Assembly (NCBI RefSeq): GCF_036492425.1 | Contig: NZ_AP025292.1 | Coordinates: 930,001 to 994,000 of the forward strand | Reading direction: 5' to 3' | From: Persicobacter psychrovividus | GTDB taxonomy: Bacteria > Bacteroidota > Bacteroidia > Cytophagales > Cyclobacteriaceae | DNA: 64,000 nt | Shown here: positions 8,268 through 16,884 of the stretch, one piece after another | Layout of the letters: every line of letters starts with the position of its first letter | How positions within the stretch are numbered: the stretch's first letter is position 1 | Program-made: the position numbers and the translations under genes | The notes under the pieces: model-generated | Told to the model about the DNA's origin: nothing | Databases searched by the model: none | Seen by the model: only the letters and a program-made list of their open reading frames with translations

Positions 8268-9232
8268 ATTTTTATTGTGCGAATGCTGGTCAAAACATCA
8301 ATTCCCATAAGTAATAAGCCGAAGGCAAGGAAGTAAAAATACTTGTTGGCCTTGACGTCGATTTTTCGTGTATCTCTTAATTCTCCCTCAATCTTACTGA
8401 TATCGTTGATCAGCTTTGGGACGTCGTTGCGCTGATCATTGACCTCGAAATATCTTCCGCCCGTTTTGGAGGCGATTTTTTTCAGTGAGCTGGCCTCCAG
8501 TTTAGTTAGTACGGGTTGTCCGTTGGATTGTCTTTTAAATCCTCTGCCAACAGGGATCCGTCCGCCGGCTTCGGTACCAACACCTACCGAAAATAATTTG
8601 ATGTTCTGATCTTCGACCTGAGTGATGGCATCTGCGGTGTTTTCACCAAAGTCTTCCCCGTCACTGATCAGGATGATGACCTTGGATTTGGGGCTGGAGT
8701 TGTCGTCTTGCTGTGCTTTAAGTTTGTCTAAAGCCATTTGAAGTGGCGGCCCAAAATCAGTTCCCGAATGCGGAACAAGGGAGGTGTTCATGGTTTCAAT
8801 GAACAGGTTCAAGGCGCTTTGGTCAAAAGTAAGCGGGCACTGCATAAATGCTTCAGAAGAAAATATAATCACCCCAACGCGGTCTGAAGCAAAGGATTTT
8901 ACCAAATTCTTGAGCTCAAACTTCACCTTCTCCAATCGCGAGGGCGCAATATCGGTAGCATCCATAGATCGGGATAAATCCACGCAGATCATAATGTCTT
9001 TTCCCTGCGACTTGATTTCCTGGGCCATCTGACCAAAAGAAGGGCCGAGTAGGGCAGCAATAAAACAACCGAAGTAGATGGTTCGGAGCACCAACTTTAC
9101 AAATACCCACTTGTATGCCGCACGCAATCGTTTTGCTATGCGGATGCTTCGCCAGATGTAAGCGATATAGAGGAAGCAAAAAAGGAGAATGAAAATGGTC
9201 TCCGTCGTTCCTAATGGTTTATACCAAGTCAT
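8264..9232 (-). CDS. BatA-like VWA-domain membrane protein
   Basis: A 322-residue protein from the ATG at 9232; upstream in-frame codons lack the family's start, while MTWYKPLGTTETIFILLF begins a membrane helix as in BatA/BatB. Two N-terminal membrane segments (12-28, 50-66) are followed by a VWA domain with an intact metal-binding MIDAS (Asp85-x-Ser-x-Ser89, Thr158 in SGTDFG, and ISDGEDFGE) and one membrane helix near the end (YFYFLAFGLLLMGIDVL). BatA-type proteins lie in MoxR-DUF58-VWA-TPR loci linked to stress tolerance. Here the gene is the first of its operon and the next thing upstream is the tRNA array, so MoxR and DUF58 are not adjacent. Confidence 0.85.
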   Translation of the reverse strand: MTWYKPLGTTETIFILLFCFLYIAYIWRSIRIAKRLRAAYKWVFVKLVLRTIYFGCFIAALLGPSFGQMAQEIKSQGKDIMICVDLSRSMDATDIAPSRLEKVKFELKNLVKSFASDRVGVIIFSSEAFMQCPLTFDQSALNLFIETMNTSLVPHSGTDFGPPLQMALDKLKAQQDDNSSPKSKVIILISDGEDFGENTADAITQVEDQNIKLFSVGVGTEAGGRIPVGRGFKRQSNGQPVLTKLEASSLKKIASKTGGRYFEVNDQRNDVPKLINDISKIEGELRDTRKIDVKANKYFYFLAFGLLLMGIDVLTSIRTIKI

Positions 9233-9483
9233 ATTTTTTGTTTTTCTACCTGTGTTTAAGCAAAAAATAGGTTCAGAAGCACTATTTACAGCCCTTAAGC
9301 CCAATTTTAATGGTTAATATTAGCAATGTTTCAACGAGTAGTCAAGCCTAAAAACAGATCGATTATTTTTTTTAACATTTTTTATGACTGCAATATGGTG
9401 TTTATCTCTTTGGGAAACATAGGATTAATCGTTTATTTGTATTTGTTGAAAATAATCCCCCTCAATTTTTTTTGAGTAGAAGG

Positions 9484-9515
9484 TTTGCGCAATAAAAATA
9501 AACCTTGTATGTTTG
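9484..9515 (+). promoter_or_regulatory. Promoter of the tRNA array
   Basis: TTTG (9484-9487), 20 bases, TATGTTTG (9508-9515): an exact fit to the Bacteroidota sigma-A pattern. It lies about 165 bases before the first tRNA. Confidence 0.75.
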
Positions 9516-9679
9516 CATCGCTTTAAGGGAAAACGCCCTTAGGAACGCTGGAACGGCACATTGGTGCTGCGGTTGAGAAATTAGCTTTTTAGCATCACTT
9601 TGAAATATTGATACCATGAACTGATCTTTTGATCAGTTGTGTTTTTCTGTGAAATCGTCTGATGGAACAGTAATATTAA
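9516..9679 (+). other. Leader of the tRNA array with two hairpins
   Basis: This stretch lies between promoter and first tRNA. It holds TAAGGG/CCCTTA (near 9526-9543) and a perfect 8-bp hairpin AACTGATC-TTTT-GATCAGTT at 9619-9638 followed by GTGTTTTTC, which resembles a weak terminator. It may be removed by processing, or may attenuate transcription. The bases 9305-9483 before the promoter hold nothing I recognise. Confidence 0.4.
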
Positions 9680-9752
<73 letters not shown>

Positions 9753-9756
9753 CCAT

Positions 9757-9843
9757 AGAGAGTTGGGTGAGTGGCTGAAACCACCAGTTTGCTAAACTGA
9801 CGTACGGGTAACCGTACCGGGGGTTCGAATCCCCCACTCTCTG
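9757..9843 (+). tRNA. tRNA-Ser(GCT), copy 1
   Basis: An 87-nt cloverleaf with a long variable arm; anticodon loop TTGCTAA, acceptor AGAGAGT/ACTCTCT. It starts one base after the CCA of the preceding tRNA-Thr. Confidence 0.96.
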
Positions 9844-9890
9844 CAACGTGTTTGTAGCGCTAAGGCAGGCTTTAGTGCTGCAAAATACAC

Positions 9891-9965
9891 GGGCTCTTAG
9901 CTCAGTTGGTTCAGAGCACCTGCCTTACAAGCAGGGGGTCACTGGTTCGAATCCAGTAGGGCCCA
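9891..9965 (+). tRNA. tRNA-Val(TAC), copy 1
   Basis: A 75-nt cloverleaf; anticodon loop CTTACAA, acceptor GGGCTCT/AGGGCCC. No encoded CCA. Confidence 0.97.
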
Positions 9966-10034
9966 CATTAAAAGGGAAGAGAAACATTTCTTCACGCAAT
10001 TTTTGGCACGATTGTCGCTAATGAATTGCACCAA

Positions 10035-10107
<73 letters not shown>

Positions 10108-10165
10108 CAGAATAGAAGGGGAGATTTGCAGTGTGTAAAATCATTTTCATTTCTTGGAACACTTT

Positions 10166-10240
10166 CGGGGTGTAGCGTAGCCCGGTCATCGCGCCTGCTT
10201 TGGGAGCAGGAGGTCGCAGGTTCGAATCCTGCCACCCCGA
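10166..10240 (+). tRNA. tRNA-Pro(TGG), copy 1
   Basis: A 75-nt cloverleaf; anticodon loop TTTGGGA, acceptor CGGGGTG/CACCCCG. Confidence 0.97.
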
Positions 10241-10274
10241 CGAAAAATGGAACCGTAACCATTCAAAAAAATAC

Positions 10275-10349
10275 GGGCTCTTAGCTCAGTTGGTTCAGAG
10301 CACCTGCCTTACAAGCAGGGGGTCACTGGTTCGAATCCAGTAGGGCCCA
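10275..10349 (+). tRNA. tRNA-Val(TAC), copy 2
   Basis: Same sequence as Val copy 1; it follows Pro copy 1 after a 34-nt spacer that recurs later in the array. Confidence 0.97.
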
Positions 10350-10376
10350 CAACACTTTAATAGTGTGTGACCGTTT

Positions 10377-10451
10377 CGGGGTGTAGCGTAGCCCGGTCAT
10401 CGCGCCTGCTTTGGGAGCAGGAGGTCGCAGGTTCGAATCCTGCCACCCCGA
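10377..10451 (+). tRNA. tRNA-Pro(TGG), copy 2
   Basis: Identical to Pro copy 1; anticodon loop TTTGGGA. Confidence 0.97.
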
Positions 10452-10486
10452 CGAAAAATGGAACCGTAACCATTCAAAAAAATAAA

Positions 10487-10561
10487 GGGCTCTTAGCTCA
10501 GTTGGTTCAGAGCACCTGCCTTACAAGCAGGGGGTCACTGGTTCGAATCCAGTAGGGCCCA
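10487..10561 (+). tRNA. tRNA-Val(TAC), copy 3
   Basis: Identical to the other Val copies. It opens the first 332-bp Val-Thr-Pro unit. Confidence 0.97.
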
Positions 10562-10617
10562 CAATCAATAGGATTGTGAGATCACATATTGAGCATATCG
10601 AATGAGAATTTGATACT

Positions 10618-10690
<73 letters not shown>

Positions 10691-10708
10691 CTTGAAGGAA
10701 AAAACCTT

Positions 10709-10783
10709 CGGGGTGTAGCGTAGCCCGGTCATCGCGCCTGCTTTGGGAGCAGGAGGTCGCAGGTTCGAATCCTGCCACCCCGA
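10709..10783 (+). tRNA. tRNA-Pro(TGG), copy 3
   Basis: Identical to other Pro copies; within the first 332-bp unit. Confidence 0.97.
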
Positions 10784-10818
10784 CGAAAAATGGAACCGTA
10801 ACCATTTAAAAAAATAAA

Positions 10819-10893
10819 GGGCTCTTAGCTCAGTTGGTTCAGAGCACCTGCCTTACAAGCAGGGGGTCACTGGTTCGAATCCAGTAGGGCCCA
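10819..10893 (+). tRNA. tRNA-Val(TAC), copy 4
   Basis: Identical to other Val copies; within the second 332-bp unit. Confidence 0.97.
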
Positions 10894-10949
10894 CAATCAA
10901 TAGGATTGTGAGATCACATATTGAGCATATCGAATGAGAATTTGATACT

Positions 10950-11022
<73 letters not shown>

Positions 11023-11040
11023 CTTGAAGGAAAAAACCTT

Positions 11041-11115
11041 CGGGGTGTAGCGTAGCCCGGTCATCGCGCCTGCTTTGGGAGCAGGAGGTCGCAGGTTCGA
11101 ATCCTGCCACCCCGA
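11041..11115 (+). tRNA. tRNA-Pro(TGG), copy 4
   Basis: Identical to other Pro copies; within the second 332-bp unit. Confidence 0.97.
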
Positions 11116-11150
11116 CGAAAAATGGAACCGTAACCATTTAAAAAAATAAA

Positions 11151-11225
11151 GGGCTCTTAGCTCAGTTGGTTCAGAGCACCTGCCTTACAAGCAGGGGGTC
11201 ACTGGTTCGAATCCAGTAGGGCCCA
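11151..11225 (+). tRNA. tRNA-Val(TAC), copy 5
   Basis: Identical to other Val copies; within the third 332-bp unit. Confidence 0.97.
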
Positions 11226-11281
11226 CAATCAATAGGATTGTGAGATCACATATTGAGCATATCGAATGAGAATTTGATACT

Positions 11282-11354
<73 letters not shown>

Positions 11355-11373
11355 CAAGAAGGAAAAAAACCTT

Positions 11374-11448
11374 CGGGGTGTAGCGTAGCCCGGTCATCGC
11401 GCCTGCTTTGGGAGCAGGAGGTCGCAGGTTCGAATCCTGCCACCCCGA
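11374..11448 (+). tRNA. tRNA-Pro(TGG), copy 5
   Basis: Identical to other Pro copies; last tRNA before the internal promoter. Confidence 0.97.
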
Positions 11449-11480
11449 CAATAAAAAATAAATAAAAATTGATTGCAAAG

Positions 11481-11510
11481 TTGCGGTTTGTTAAAAATCA
11501 TTTACCTTTG
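11481..11510 (+). promoter_or_regulatory. Internal promoter of the tRNA array
   Basis: TTG (11481-11483), 19 bases, TACCTTTG (11503-11510), in the only AT-rich spacer of the array. It would start a second transcript about 20 bases before Pro copy 6. Confidence 0.65.
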
Positions 11511-11536
11511 TAATCCCTTCAAAAACGAGGGCCTTT

Positions 11537-11611
11537 CGGGGTGTAGCGTAGCCCGGTCATCGCGCCTGCTTTGGGAGCAGGAGGTCGCAGGTTCGAATCC
11601 TGCCACCCCGA
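11537..11611 (+). tRNA. tRNA-Pro(TGG), copy 6
   Basis: Identical to other Pro copies; first tRNA after the internal promoter. Confidence 0.97.
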
Positions 11612-11645
11612 CGAAAAATGGAACCGTAACCATTTAAAAAAATAA

Positions 11646-11720
11646 GGGCTCTTAGCTCAGTTGGTTCAGAGCACCTGCCTTACAAGCAGGGGGTCACTGG
11701 TTCGAATCCAGTAGGGCCCA
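11646..11720 (+). tRNA. tRNA-Val(TAC), copy 6
   Basis: Identical to other Val copies. Confidence 0.97.
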
Positions 11721-11780
11721 CAATCAATAGGATTGTGAAATCATTTATTGAAATAAACTTTTCGGACATCGGTCTGATAA

Positions 11781-11853
<73 letters not shown>

Positions 11854-11857
11854 CCAT

Positions 11858-11944
11858 AGAGAGTTGGGTGAGTGGCTGAAACCACCAGTTTGCTAAACTG
11901 ACGTACGGGTAACCGTACCGGGGGTTCGAATCCCCCACTCTCTG
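11858..11944 (+). tRNA. tRNA-Ser(GCT), copy 2
   Basis: Same 87-nt sequence as copy 1; anticodon loop TTGCTAA. Confidence 0.96.
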
Positions 11945-11977
11945 CTACTGTTGCGTTAAGGCATGCCTTAACGTTAC

Positions 11978-12052
11978 GGGCTCTTAGCTCAGTTGGTTCA
12001 GAGCACCTGCCTTACAAGCAGGGGGTCACTGGTTCGAATCCAGTAGGGCCCA
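11978..12052 (+). tRNA. tRNA-Val(TAC), copy 7
   Basis: Identical to other Val copies; preceded by a spacer with the hairpin TTAAGGCATGCCTTAA. Confidence 0.97.
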
Positions 12053-12071
12053 CCACTTTTGGTGACCGTTT

Positions 12072-12146
12072 CGGGGTGTAGCGTAGCCCGGTCATCGCGC
12101 CTGCTTTGGGAGCAGGAGGTCGCAGGTTCGAATCCTGCCACCCCGA
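12072..12146 (+). tRNA. tRNA-Pro(TGG), copy 7
   Basis: Identical to other Pro copies; last gene of the array, four bases before the terminator stem. Confidence 0.97.
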
Positions 12147-12150
12147 CTTA

Positions 12151-12180
12151 AGACATTCTGTATAGGATGTCTTTTTTTTT
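12151..12180 (+). terminator. Terminator of the tRNA array
   Basis: AGACATTC pairs with GGATGTCT (one wobble) around TGTATA, followed by nine T. Confidence 0.85.
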
Positions 12181-12242
12181 GTCTATACTTTTGAGCTTTA
12201 TTGCCAGAGAGAACATCAACCCATAATATTTTTGACCTTAGC

Positions 12243-13319
12243 ATGAGGGTATTTCAACTTTTTCAACCGAGGCTCAAGCATGCCAGTTACGAGATGCAGG
12301 AGCTTCTGAGGGTAGCGCGACTGACGAGTCCAATCCTTGCACTGTATTCTTTTGGACCATTGTCTTTATTTCTAATGACCATGTCATCGCGTGGTGCCTT
12401 GGCCGAAGAAGTCAACCCACCCAAAGCACTCTTTGGTATTGTGATGCTCTGCGTTTTTCTTTATACCCATTGGCTGTTCAATATTTTTTTATTTCATATT
12501 CTTCCTCAAGATATTTTCAAAGGGAAGAAACGCTTTATCAGGTATGTCTTGTCTTACGGGGTGATTTTATTGGTGGCTATGACGTTCCTACACATAAAGA
12601 AGGGAGCGGTGATGGATAATGTTGGTTTTGTACGCTACTATCCCTTGTTCTCCACCGTCGCCAACAACAGCATCATGCTGATCATTTTTTCATTGGTCAA
12701 GGAACGGCACAAACGTAACCAATTGGCTTTGGAGAAAGCCGAGCTTGCCGTGGAGCATGAGCGTGCATTGAAGGAGAACCTCAAGCATAATATTCATCCG
12801 CACTTTCTTTTCAATACCCTCTTTACCCTGAAACTTTTGATTAAAAAGAATCAGACCGAAGCCGAACGCTACCTGAAGGAGATCTCGATGTTCTTGAGGC
12901 AATCTCTAACAGATAAAGGTAAGGACATGAATTTGGTAGAAGACGAAATTGCACACAGTCAGCGGTACTTTAATATTCAGAAGGTACGCTTCAGTGGGGC
13001 CATCTTTTTTGAAGTGGATGTTTCTGATCATGTTCGTCGAAATAAGACTTTGCCCGTCTTTGCTTTGCAATCCATGGTGGAGAATGCGATCAAGCACAAC
13101 GCTTTTTCCGAACAAAACCCCTTGGTGATGCGACTCTATGAAATGGACGACGGTGCATTGGCCTTCACCAATAATCATATACCCAAACTTGAGGAGGTAC
13201 CCTCCACGCAGGTAGGATTGAAAAACCTCGAACAGCGCTTTTCTTTTTATGGAAAAGATTACCTGAAGATTGATTTCAAGCCTGAAGAACATTTTACGCT
13301 TATTTTTAGGGCGGTTTAA
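12243..13319 (+). CDS. LytS/YehU-type sensor histidine kinase
   Basis: A 358-residue membrane kinase; the ATG at 12243 is chosen over a TTG at 12201. Four hydrophobic segments lie at about 28-46, 63-86, 101-117 and 134-152, then a helical linker, then the His_kinase domain with KHNIHPHFLFNTL (phosphate acceptor probably His187) and the ATP N-box MVENAIKHNAF. The end, TLIFRAV, follows a shortened ATPase lobe typical of this family. It should phosphorylate a LytTR regulator, and the matching gene is at 15274. An IS now separates the two. TACTTTTG at 12186-12193 could be its promoter -7 box, overlapping the end of the tRNA terminator. Confidence 0.9.
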   Translation: MRVFQLFQPRLKHASYEMQELLRVARLTSPILALYSFGPLSLFLMTMSSRGALAEEVNPPKALFGIVMLCVFLYTHWLFNIFLFHILPQDIFKGKKRFIRYVLSYGVILLVAMTFLHIKKGAVMDNVGFVRYYPLFSTVANNSIMLIIFSLVKERHKRNQLALEKAELAVEHERALKENLKHNIHPHFLFNTLFTLKLLIKKNQTEAERYLKEISMFLRQSLTDKGKDMNLVEDEIAHSQRYFNIQKVRFSGAIFFEVDVSDHVRRNKTLPVFALQSMVENAIKHNAFSEQNPLVMRLYEMDDGALAFTNNHIPKLEEVPSTQVGLKNLEQRFSFYGKDYLKIDFKPEEHFTLIFRAV

Positions 13320-13351
13320 GGATGCCAACGAAGACGCTTGCGTGTTTTGGA

Positions 13352-13370
13352 TCGTAGCGGAACGCTACGA
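13352..13370. repeat. Short perfect hairpin after the kinase gene
   Basis: TCGTAGCG-GAA-CGCTACGA, 32 bases past the kinase stop and 25 before the IS end. No T-run follows on either strand, so it is probably not a terminator. Confidence 0.4.
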
Positions 13371-13394
13371 CCAGTGAAGGTTTCTACTGCGTAG

Positions 13395-15214
13395 GGGGCT
13401 GTCGCAGATTCTCAGCCCTTCGTTTCAAAATAAATGTCATGGAAATTAAGTATATTAAGGTATTAAAAAAAGTACTTTTCCATGATCAAGAAGAAATTCA
13501 AATCTTACCAAAAAGATCAGGTTAGCCTGTTTCCTCTGAGTTTTGGGGAGCTGGTTCCGCCAGGGCATATCGCAAGGGTGATTGATTGTTTTGTTAATGG
13601 GCTGTCAATGGATTTGTTGGCTCGTTACTTTACAAATCAAGGAGGGAACGCTCCCTATAACCCTCGTATGATGATGAAGCTTTTGCTTTTTGGTTATCAG
13701 AGTGGAGTTTTCAGTAGTCGCAAAATTGAGGCATTTACCTATGAGTCGATTCCGTGCCTTTGGCTTTGTGGTGGCGAGCATCCTGATCATGCGACGATTG
13801 CTCGATTTCGGAGTCTCTATTTTCTCGATATTTTTCAGGATGTCTTCGTTCAGCTGATTCTTTTACTTGTGGAGAAAGGGCTTGTGAATCTTGAGGACTA
13901 TGTGCTTGACGGCACTAAGCTTGAGGCTGATGCGAACAAGTATAAAATGGTCTTTAAGAAAAATGCATTTCGATACAGTAAGATGGTTCGTGAGAAAATC
14001 ATAGCACTCTTTGCTGAGATAGATGAGATCGAAAAGCAGTCGGAGGAAGAGGCTAAAAAGGGGCATAAAATGGATTGTGAAGATTTCTCAAGTGAAGAGG
14101 TTTATGCTAAAGCACAAGAAATTGAAAAGTCAATTAACGAGGATTTGCCACCGAAGGAAAAGAAGAAAATCGAAACCCGATGTAGGCATCTGAAAAAAGG
14201 AGCAGATAAGCTAAAAGGTTACGAAGATCAGCTTCAAGAGCTTGGAGAGCGGAATTCTTACTCAAAAACAGATATAGATGCGACATATATGCGGATGAAA
14301 AATGATGAGTCGCGTCCAGGATATAACGTGCAAGTGGGTACAAACGGAGAGTTTATTACTGGGGCTACAGCTCATCAAAATGGTGGTGATTCAGCGTGCA
14401 CGATAGATCATTTAGAGGAGCGATCAAAGATGCTTGAACAGGTCAACTTGGATTCAATGCCAGAGACTTTGACGGCTGATGGGGGCTACGGAACAGAAGC
14501 TGTATTTGATTATTTAGAACAAAACGGGGTGAGTCCGAACGTTAAATTTACAGGTTATTACAAGGAGTCGAAGAAGACATTTAAGGAGGATATTTCGAGG
14601 TGGCAGAACATGCTTTATCATGAAGAGGGTGACTATTATGAGTGCGCCAACGGTCGGAAGTTAACGTGGAAAAAGCATAATATTGTAACAAACAAAAGCG
14701 GTTATGAATCACATCGGGATGTATATGAATCAGCTGATTGTTCGGACTGCCCGTTTAGGGAAAAGTGCTTTTCGATGAAGGGTAAAGTTAAGCAGATTGT
14801 GGTAAACAGGAACTTTCAACGGCACAAAGAACGAGCCCGACGAACCATCAAATCCGAAGAAGGAGGAGAGAAAATGAGAATGCGAGGCCATGATATCGAG
14901 ACGGTATTTGGCCACATCAAACACAATTTAAAATTCAAAAGATTCATGCTACGCGGACTTGAAAAAGTCGGTGCAGAACTTCTATTGCTTTCACTTTCTT
15001 ACAATCTTTCGAAAATGGCCAAATACAGTAAAAAGGCCTTAATTCGAGTTTTACTTTTTGTGTTTTTCGGAGAATGGATAAAAAAAGGCTTCAAGAGGTT
15101 CGAATTTCACTCTCAAAGCCTGTTTTTTATTCAAAATCAATTTTTGTACAAATTTTAAAAATCGTGGTAAAATTCCATTTTTACCCGATTTTTGAAGGGT
15201 TATGCGACAGCCCC
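13395..15214 (+). mobile_element. IS1182-like insertion sequence
   Basis: About 1820 bp between short inverted ends: GGGGCTGTCGCA at 13395-13406 and its complement at 15203-15214. It encodes one DDE transposase. The inner ends differ after 12 bases. A clear target duplication is not visible; only GTA flanks both sides, with one extra G on the left. The element sits between the kinase and regulator genes of one two-component pair. Its ends match those of MITE-1 at 20.5 and 62.7 kb. Confidence 0.85.
13482..15158 (+). CDS. IS1182 family DDE transposase
   Basis: A 558-residue, apparently intact transposase. The N-terminal part (FPLSFGELVPPGHIARVID, SGVFSSRKIE, EHPDHATIARFR) is the DUF772-type region of IS1182/IS5-like transposases. 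The catalytic triad is visible as Asp143 (VLDGTKLEA), Asp333 (LTADGGYG) and Glu473 (RGHDIETVFGHIKHN). A charged insertion of about 100 residues lies between the first and second Asp (160-260). A C-x2-C-x5-C cluster (420-429) precedes the last catalytic motif, as in the C-terminal DDE_Tnp_1 type. No frameshift is seen, so it may be active. Confidence 0.93.
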   Translation: MIKKKFKSYQKDQVSLFPLSFGELVPPGHIARVIDCFVNGLSMDLLARYFTNQGGNAPYNPRMMMKLLLFGYQSGVFSSRKIEAFTYESIPCLWLCGGEHPDHATIARFRSLYFLDIFQDVFVQLILLLVEKGLVNLEDYVLDGTKLEADANKYKMVFKKNAFRYSKMVREKIIALFAEIDEIEKQSEEEAKKGHKMDCEDFSSEEVYAKAQEIEKSINEDLPPKEKKKIETRCRHLKKGADKLKGYEDQLQELGERNSYSKTDIDATYMRMKNDESRPGYNVQVGTNGEFITGATAHQNGGDSACTIDHLEERSKMLEQVNLDSMPETLTADGGYGTEAVFDYLEQNGVSPNVKFTGYYKESKKTFKEDISRWQNMLYHEEGDYYECANGRKLTWKKHNIVTNKSGYESHRDVYESADCSDCPFREKCFSMKGKVKQIVVNRNFQRHKERARRTIKSEEGGEKMRMRGHDIETVFGHIKHNLKFKRFMLRGLEKVGAELLLLSLSYNLSKMAKYSKKALIRVLLFVFFGEWIKKGFKRFEFHSQSLFFIQNQFLYKF

Positions 15215-15273
15215 GTACCGATAGGTACAAAAATATTCGACAGCCTATTTGTAAACTATAATTTTTTCATTCC

Positions 15274-16029
15274 ATGAACATTATCATCATCGAAGACGAG
15301 GCACTGATTGCCGAGGAGTTACAGGAGCAGATCAACAACTATGATGAAAGCATCAAGGTGCTGGCGGTGCTCAAGAGTGTGGAAGAAGCACGGAGCTACC
15401 TGCAGAAGCACCCGCAACCCGATTTGTTTTTTTCGGACATCCAACTGCCCGACGGTTTGAGTTTTGAGATTTTTAAAACCGTAGAGACGAGCTGTCCCGT
15501 GATCTTTTGTACCGCATATGATGATTATGCCCTCGAAGCCTTCAAAGCCAATGGGGTGGATTATATCCTTAAACCGTTTGATGAGGAAGACATCTTTCAG
15601 ACCCTCGATAAATACCAACAACTGACCTCCAATGGTCATACAACTCTTTATCAAAAACAACAGCAGGCGATTGAGCAGGTGCTGACGCCCACCCAAATGA
15701 GTCATTTCCTGATCGAAAAGGGAGATCAGATTATTCCCGTGAAGGTGGATGATGTTGTTTTGGTTCATTATCAGGAAGGTGTCAGTTTTCTTTACACCGA
15801 CAAAGGAACTCGCTATCCTTACCCAAGAGCACTGGATGGAATCATGGAGCGACTCGGTGGGGAGTTCTATCGACTGAACCGTCAGGCGATCATTCAGCGC
15901 AAAGGCATCAGCAAGGTGTCCAAATACTTTGGCAGGAAGCTGTTGGTTCAGCCGACGGTCGAATGCTCGGAGCAGTTGTTGGTCAGCAAGGCAGGCGCTT
16001 CGGCTTTCTTGGAGTGGTTGGCGTATTGA
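15274..16029 (+). CDS. LytTR-type response regulator
   Basis: A 251-residue regulator. The receiver domain (1-120) has acidic residues Glu7/Asp8, phospho-acceptor Asp55 (FFSDIQLPDG), Thr80 and Lys100 (YILKPFDEED). The C-terminal LytTR domain (about 145-250) binds DNA: FLIEKGDQIIPVKVDDVVLV, FLYTDKGTRYPYPRALDGIM, FYRLNRQAIIQ. It is the natural partner of the LytS-type kinase ending at 13319. Without the IS the genes would be about 134 bases apart. It may now depend on a promoter within the IS right end or in the 59-base gap. Targets are unknown. Confidence 0.92.
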   Translation: MNIIIIEDEALIAEELQEQINNYDESIKVLAVLKSVEEARSYLQKHPQPDLFFSDIQLPDGLSFEIFKTVETSCPVIFCTAYDDYALEAFKANGVDYILKPFDEEDIFQTLDKYQQLTSNGHTTLYQKQQQAIEQVLTPTQMSHFLIEKGDQIIPVKVDDVVLVHYQEGVSFLYTDKGTRYPYPRALDGIMERLGGEFYRLNRQAIIQRKGISKVSKYFGRKLLVQPTVECSEQLLVSKAGASAFLEWLAY

Positions 16030-16100
16030 GGATAGGCTTTTCTCCCTAATACTCTAATGCCTTAGTTCCATGATTCTCAAGTAAGCTTGTTTTGAACGCT

Positions 16101-16178
16101 GTACGGATGCACCTACGTGTGTATCCAAACCATTTAAACTTATGATTACTTTGGGCAGACACATAGGTCAGCTCGTAC
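16101..16178. repeat. REP pair A1-B1 (BIME)
   Basis: A1 at 16105-16126: stem GGATGCAC/GTGTATCC, loop CTACGT, with GTAC directly before it. B1 at 16153-16174, inverted: stem GGGCTGAC-like arm (here GAGCTGAC)/GTCTGCCC, loop CTATGT, with GTAC outside. The two hairpins face each other across 26 bases, and the outer flanks GCTGTAC/GTACAGC are also complementary. Confidence 0.8.
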
Positions 16179-16247
16179 AGCTATCTAATTTAGGGCTGTC
16201 GAAAGGCATTGCTCAACGATTTTAGGAACAAGTTTATTTAGGACGCT

Positions 16248-16273
16248 GTATGGATGCACCTATGTGTGTATCC
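16248..16273 (+). repeat. Single REP unit A2 next to the RAYT stop
   Basis: GTAT followed by stem GGATGCAC/GTGTATCC with loop CTATGT (16252-16273). It ends five bases before the RAYT stop codon. RAYT genes are usually flanked by REPs like this. Confidence 0.8.
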
Positions 16274-16278
16274 TTCAA

Positions 16279-16812
16279 CTATTCCTTACAATAAAACCGA
16301 TCACTTTCCCAACGGGTAGGATTGGTCAAGATATAGTTTTCAATTTCGTCAAATGCCTGATCGTTTCTAATGATGTGTTCCCAATAGTTCCAATGCCAAA
16401 GTTTTTTGTCAAATGGAGTCCATCCTAATCCTTTTACTCTGCGAATATATTCATTGGTCGTCATGGTTTTGAACCACTGAATAACTCTTCCAAGAGTTGC
16501 TTTTTTATTAATGTGTGGGTAGTCTATAATTTGGATTATACAATGAAAATGGTTTGGCATTACGACCATAGATAAGCATTTGATTGATTCAAATTTATTT
16601 TCTAATTCAAAATACCACCTTTCAACCATGATTCCTGCAGAGTTTAAAACCATCTTTTCATTTTGAATCTTCCCGAAAAGACTGTGGTGTTTATTTGTGT
16701 TGATGGTCACAAAATATAGCCCTTGGTTAGAGTAGTCAAATCCTTTTAGGCGAAGGCTTTTTCTATGCCCTATTTGTGAGGTATCTCTATTCATAATGAT
16801 GTTTTTTAACAT
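16279..16812 (-). CDS. REP-associated tyrosine transposase (RAYT, Y1_Tnp)
   Basis: A 177-residue single-domain HUH transposase. Visible are GLYFVTINTNKHHSLFG, the HUH motif His88-Phe-His90 in VVMPNHFHCIIQI, and ENYILTNPTRW with the probable nucleophile Tyr160. This is the pattern of TnpA-REP proteins related to IS200/IS605, which cut REP hairpins as single strands next to a GTAG-like tetranucleotide. There is no TnpB or left-end/right-end IS structure. Instead seven GTAN-headed hairpins, one degenerate, surround the gene within 1 kb, and the same hairpins recur elsewhere in the window. That the enzyme spreads these REPs is inferred from this association and family knowledge. Confidence 0.9.
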   Translation of the reverse strand: MLKNIIMNRDTSQIGHRKSLRLKGFDYSNQGLYFVTINTNKHHSLFGKIQNEKMVLNSAGIMVERWYFELENKFESIKCLSMVVMPNHFHCIIQIIDYPHINKKATLGRVIQWFKTMTTNEYIRRVKGLGWTPFDKKLWHWNYWEHIIRNDQAFDEIENYILTNPTRWESDRFYCKE

Positions 16813-16884
16813 TAAGAATAATTTGGTAATTGTGTTTTTTAGGTGGATGTAATGAAATGATGTGTTTGTTTAATTTTTGTTAAT

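Noticed and set aside
13391-15217. GTA as a 3-bp target duplication of the IS1182-like element
   Set aside because: An extra G on the left breaks the symmetry and three bases match easily by chance.
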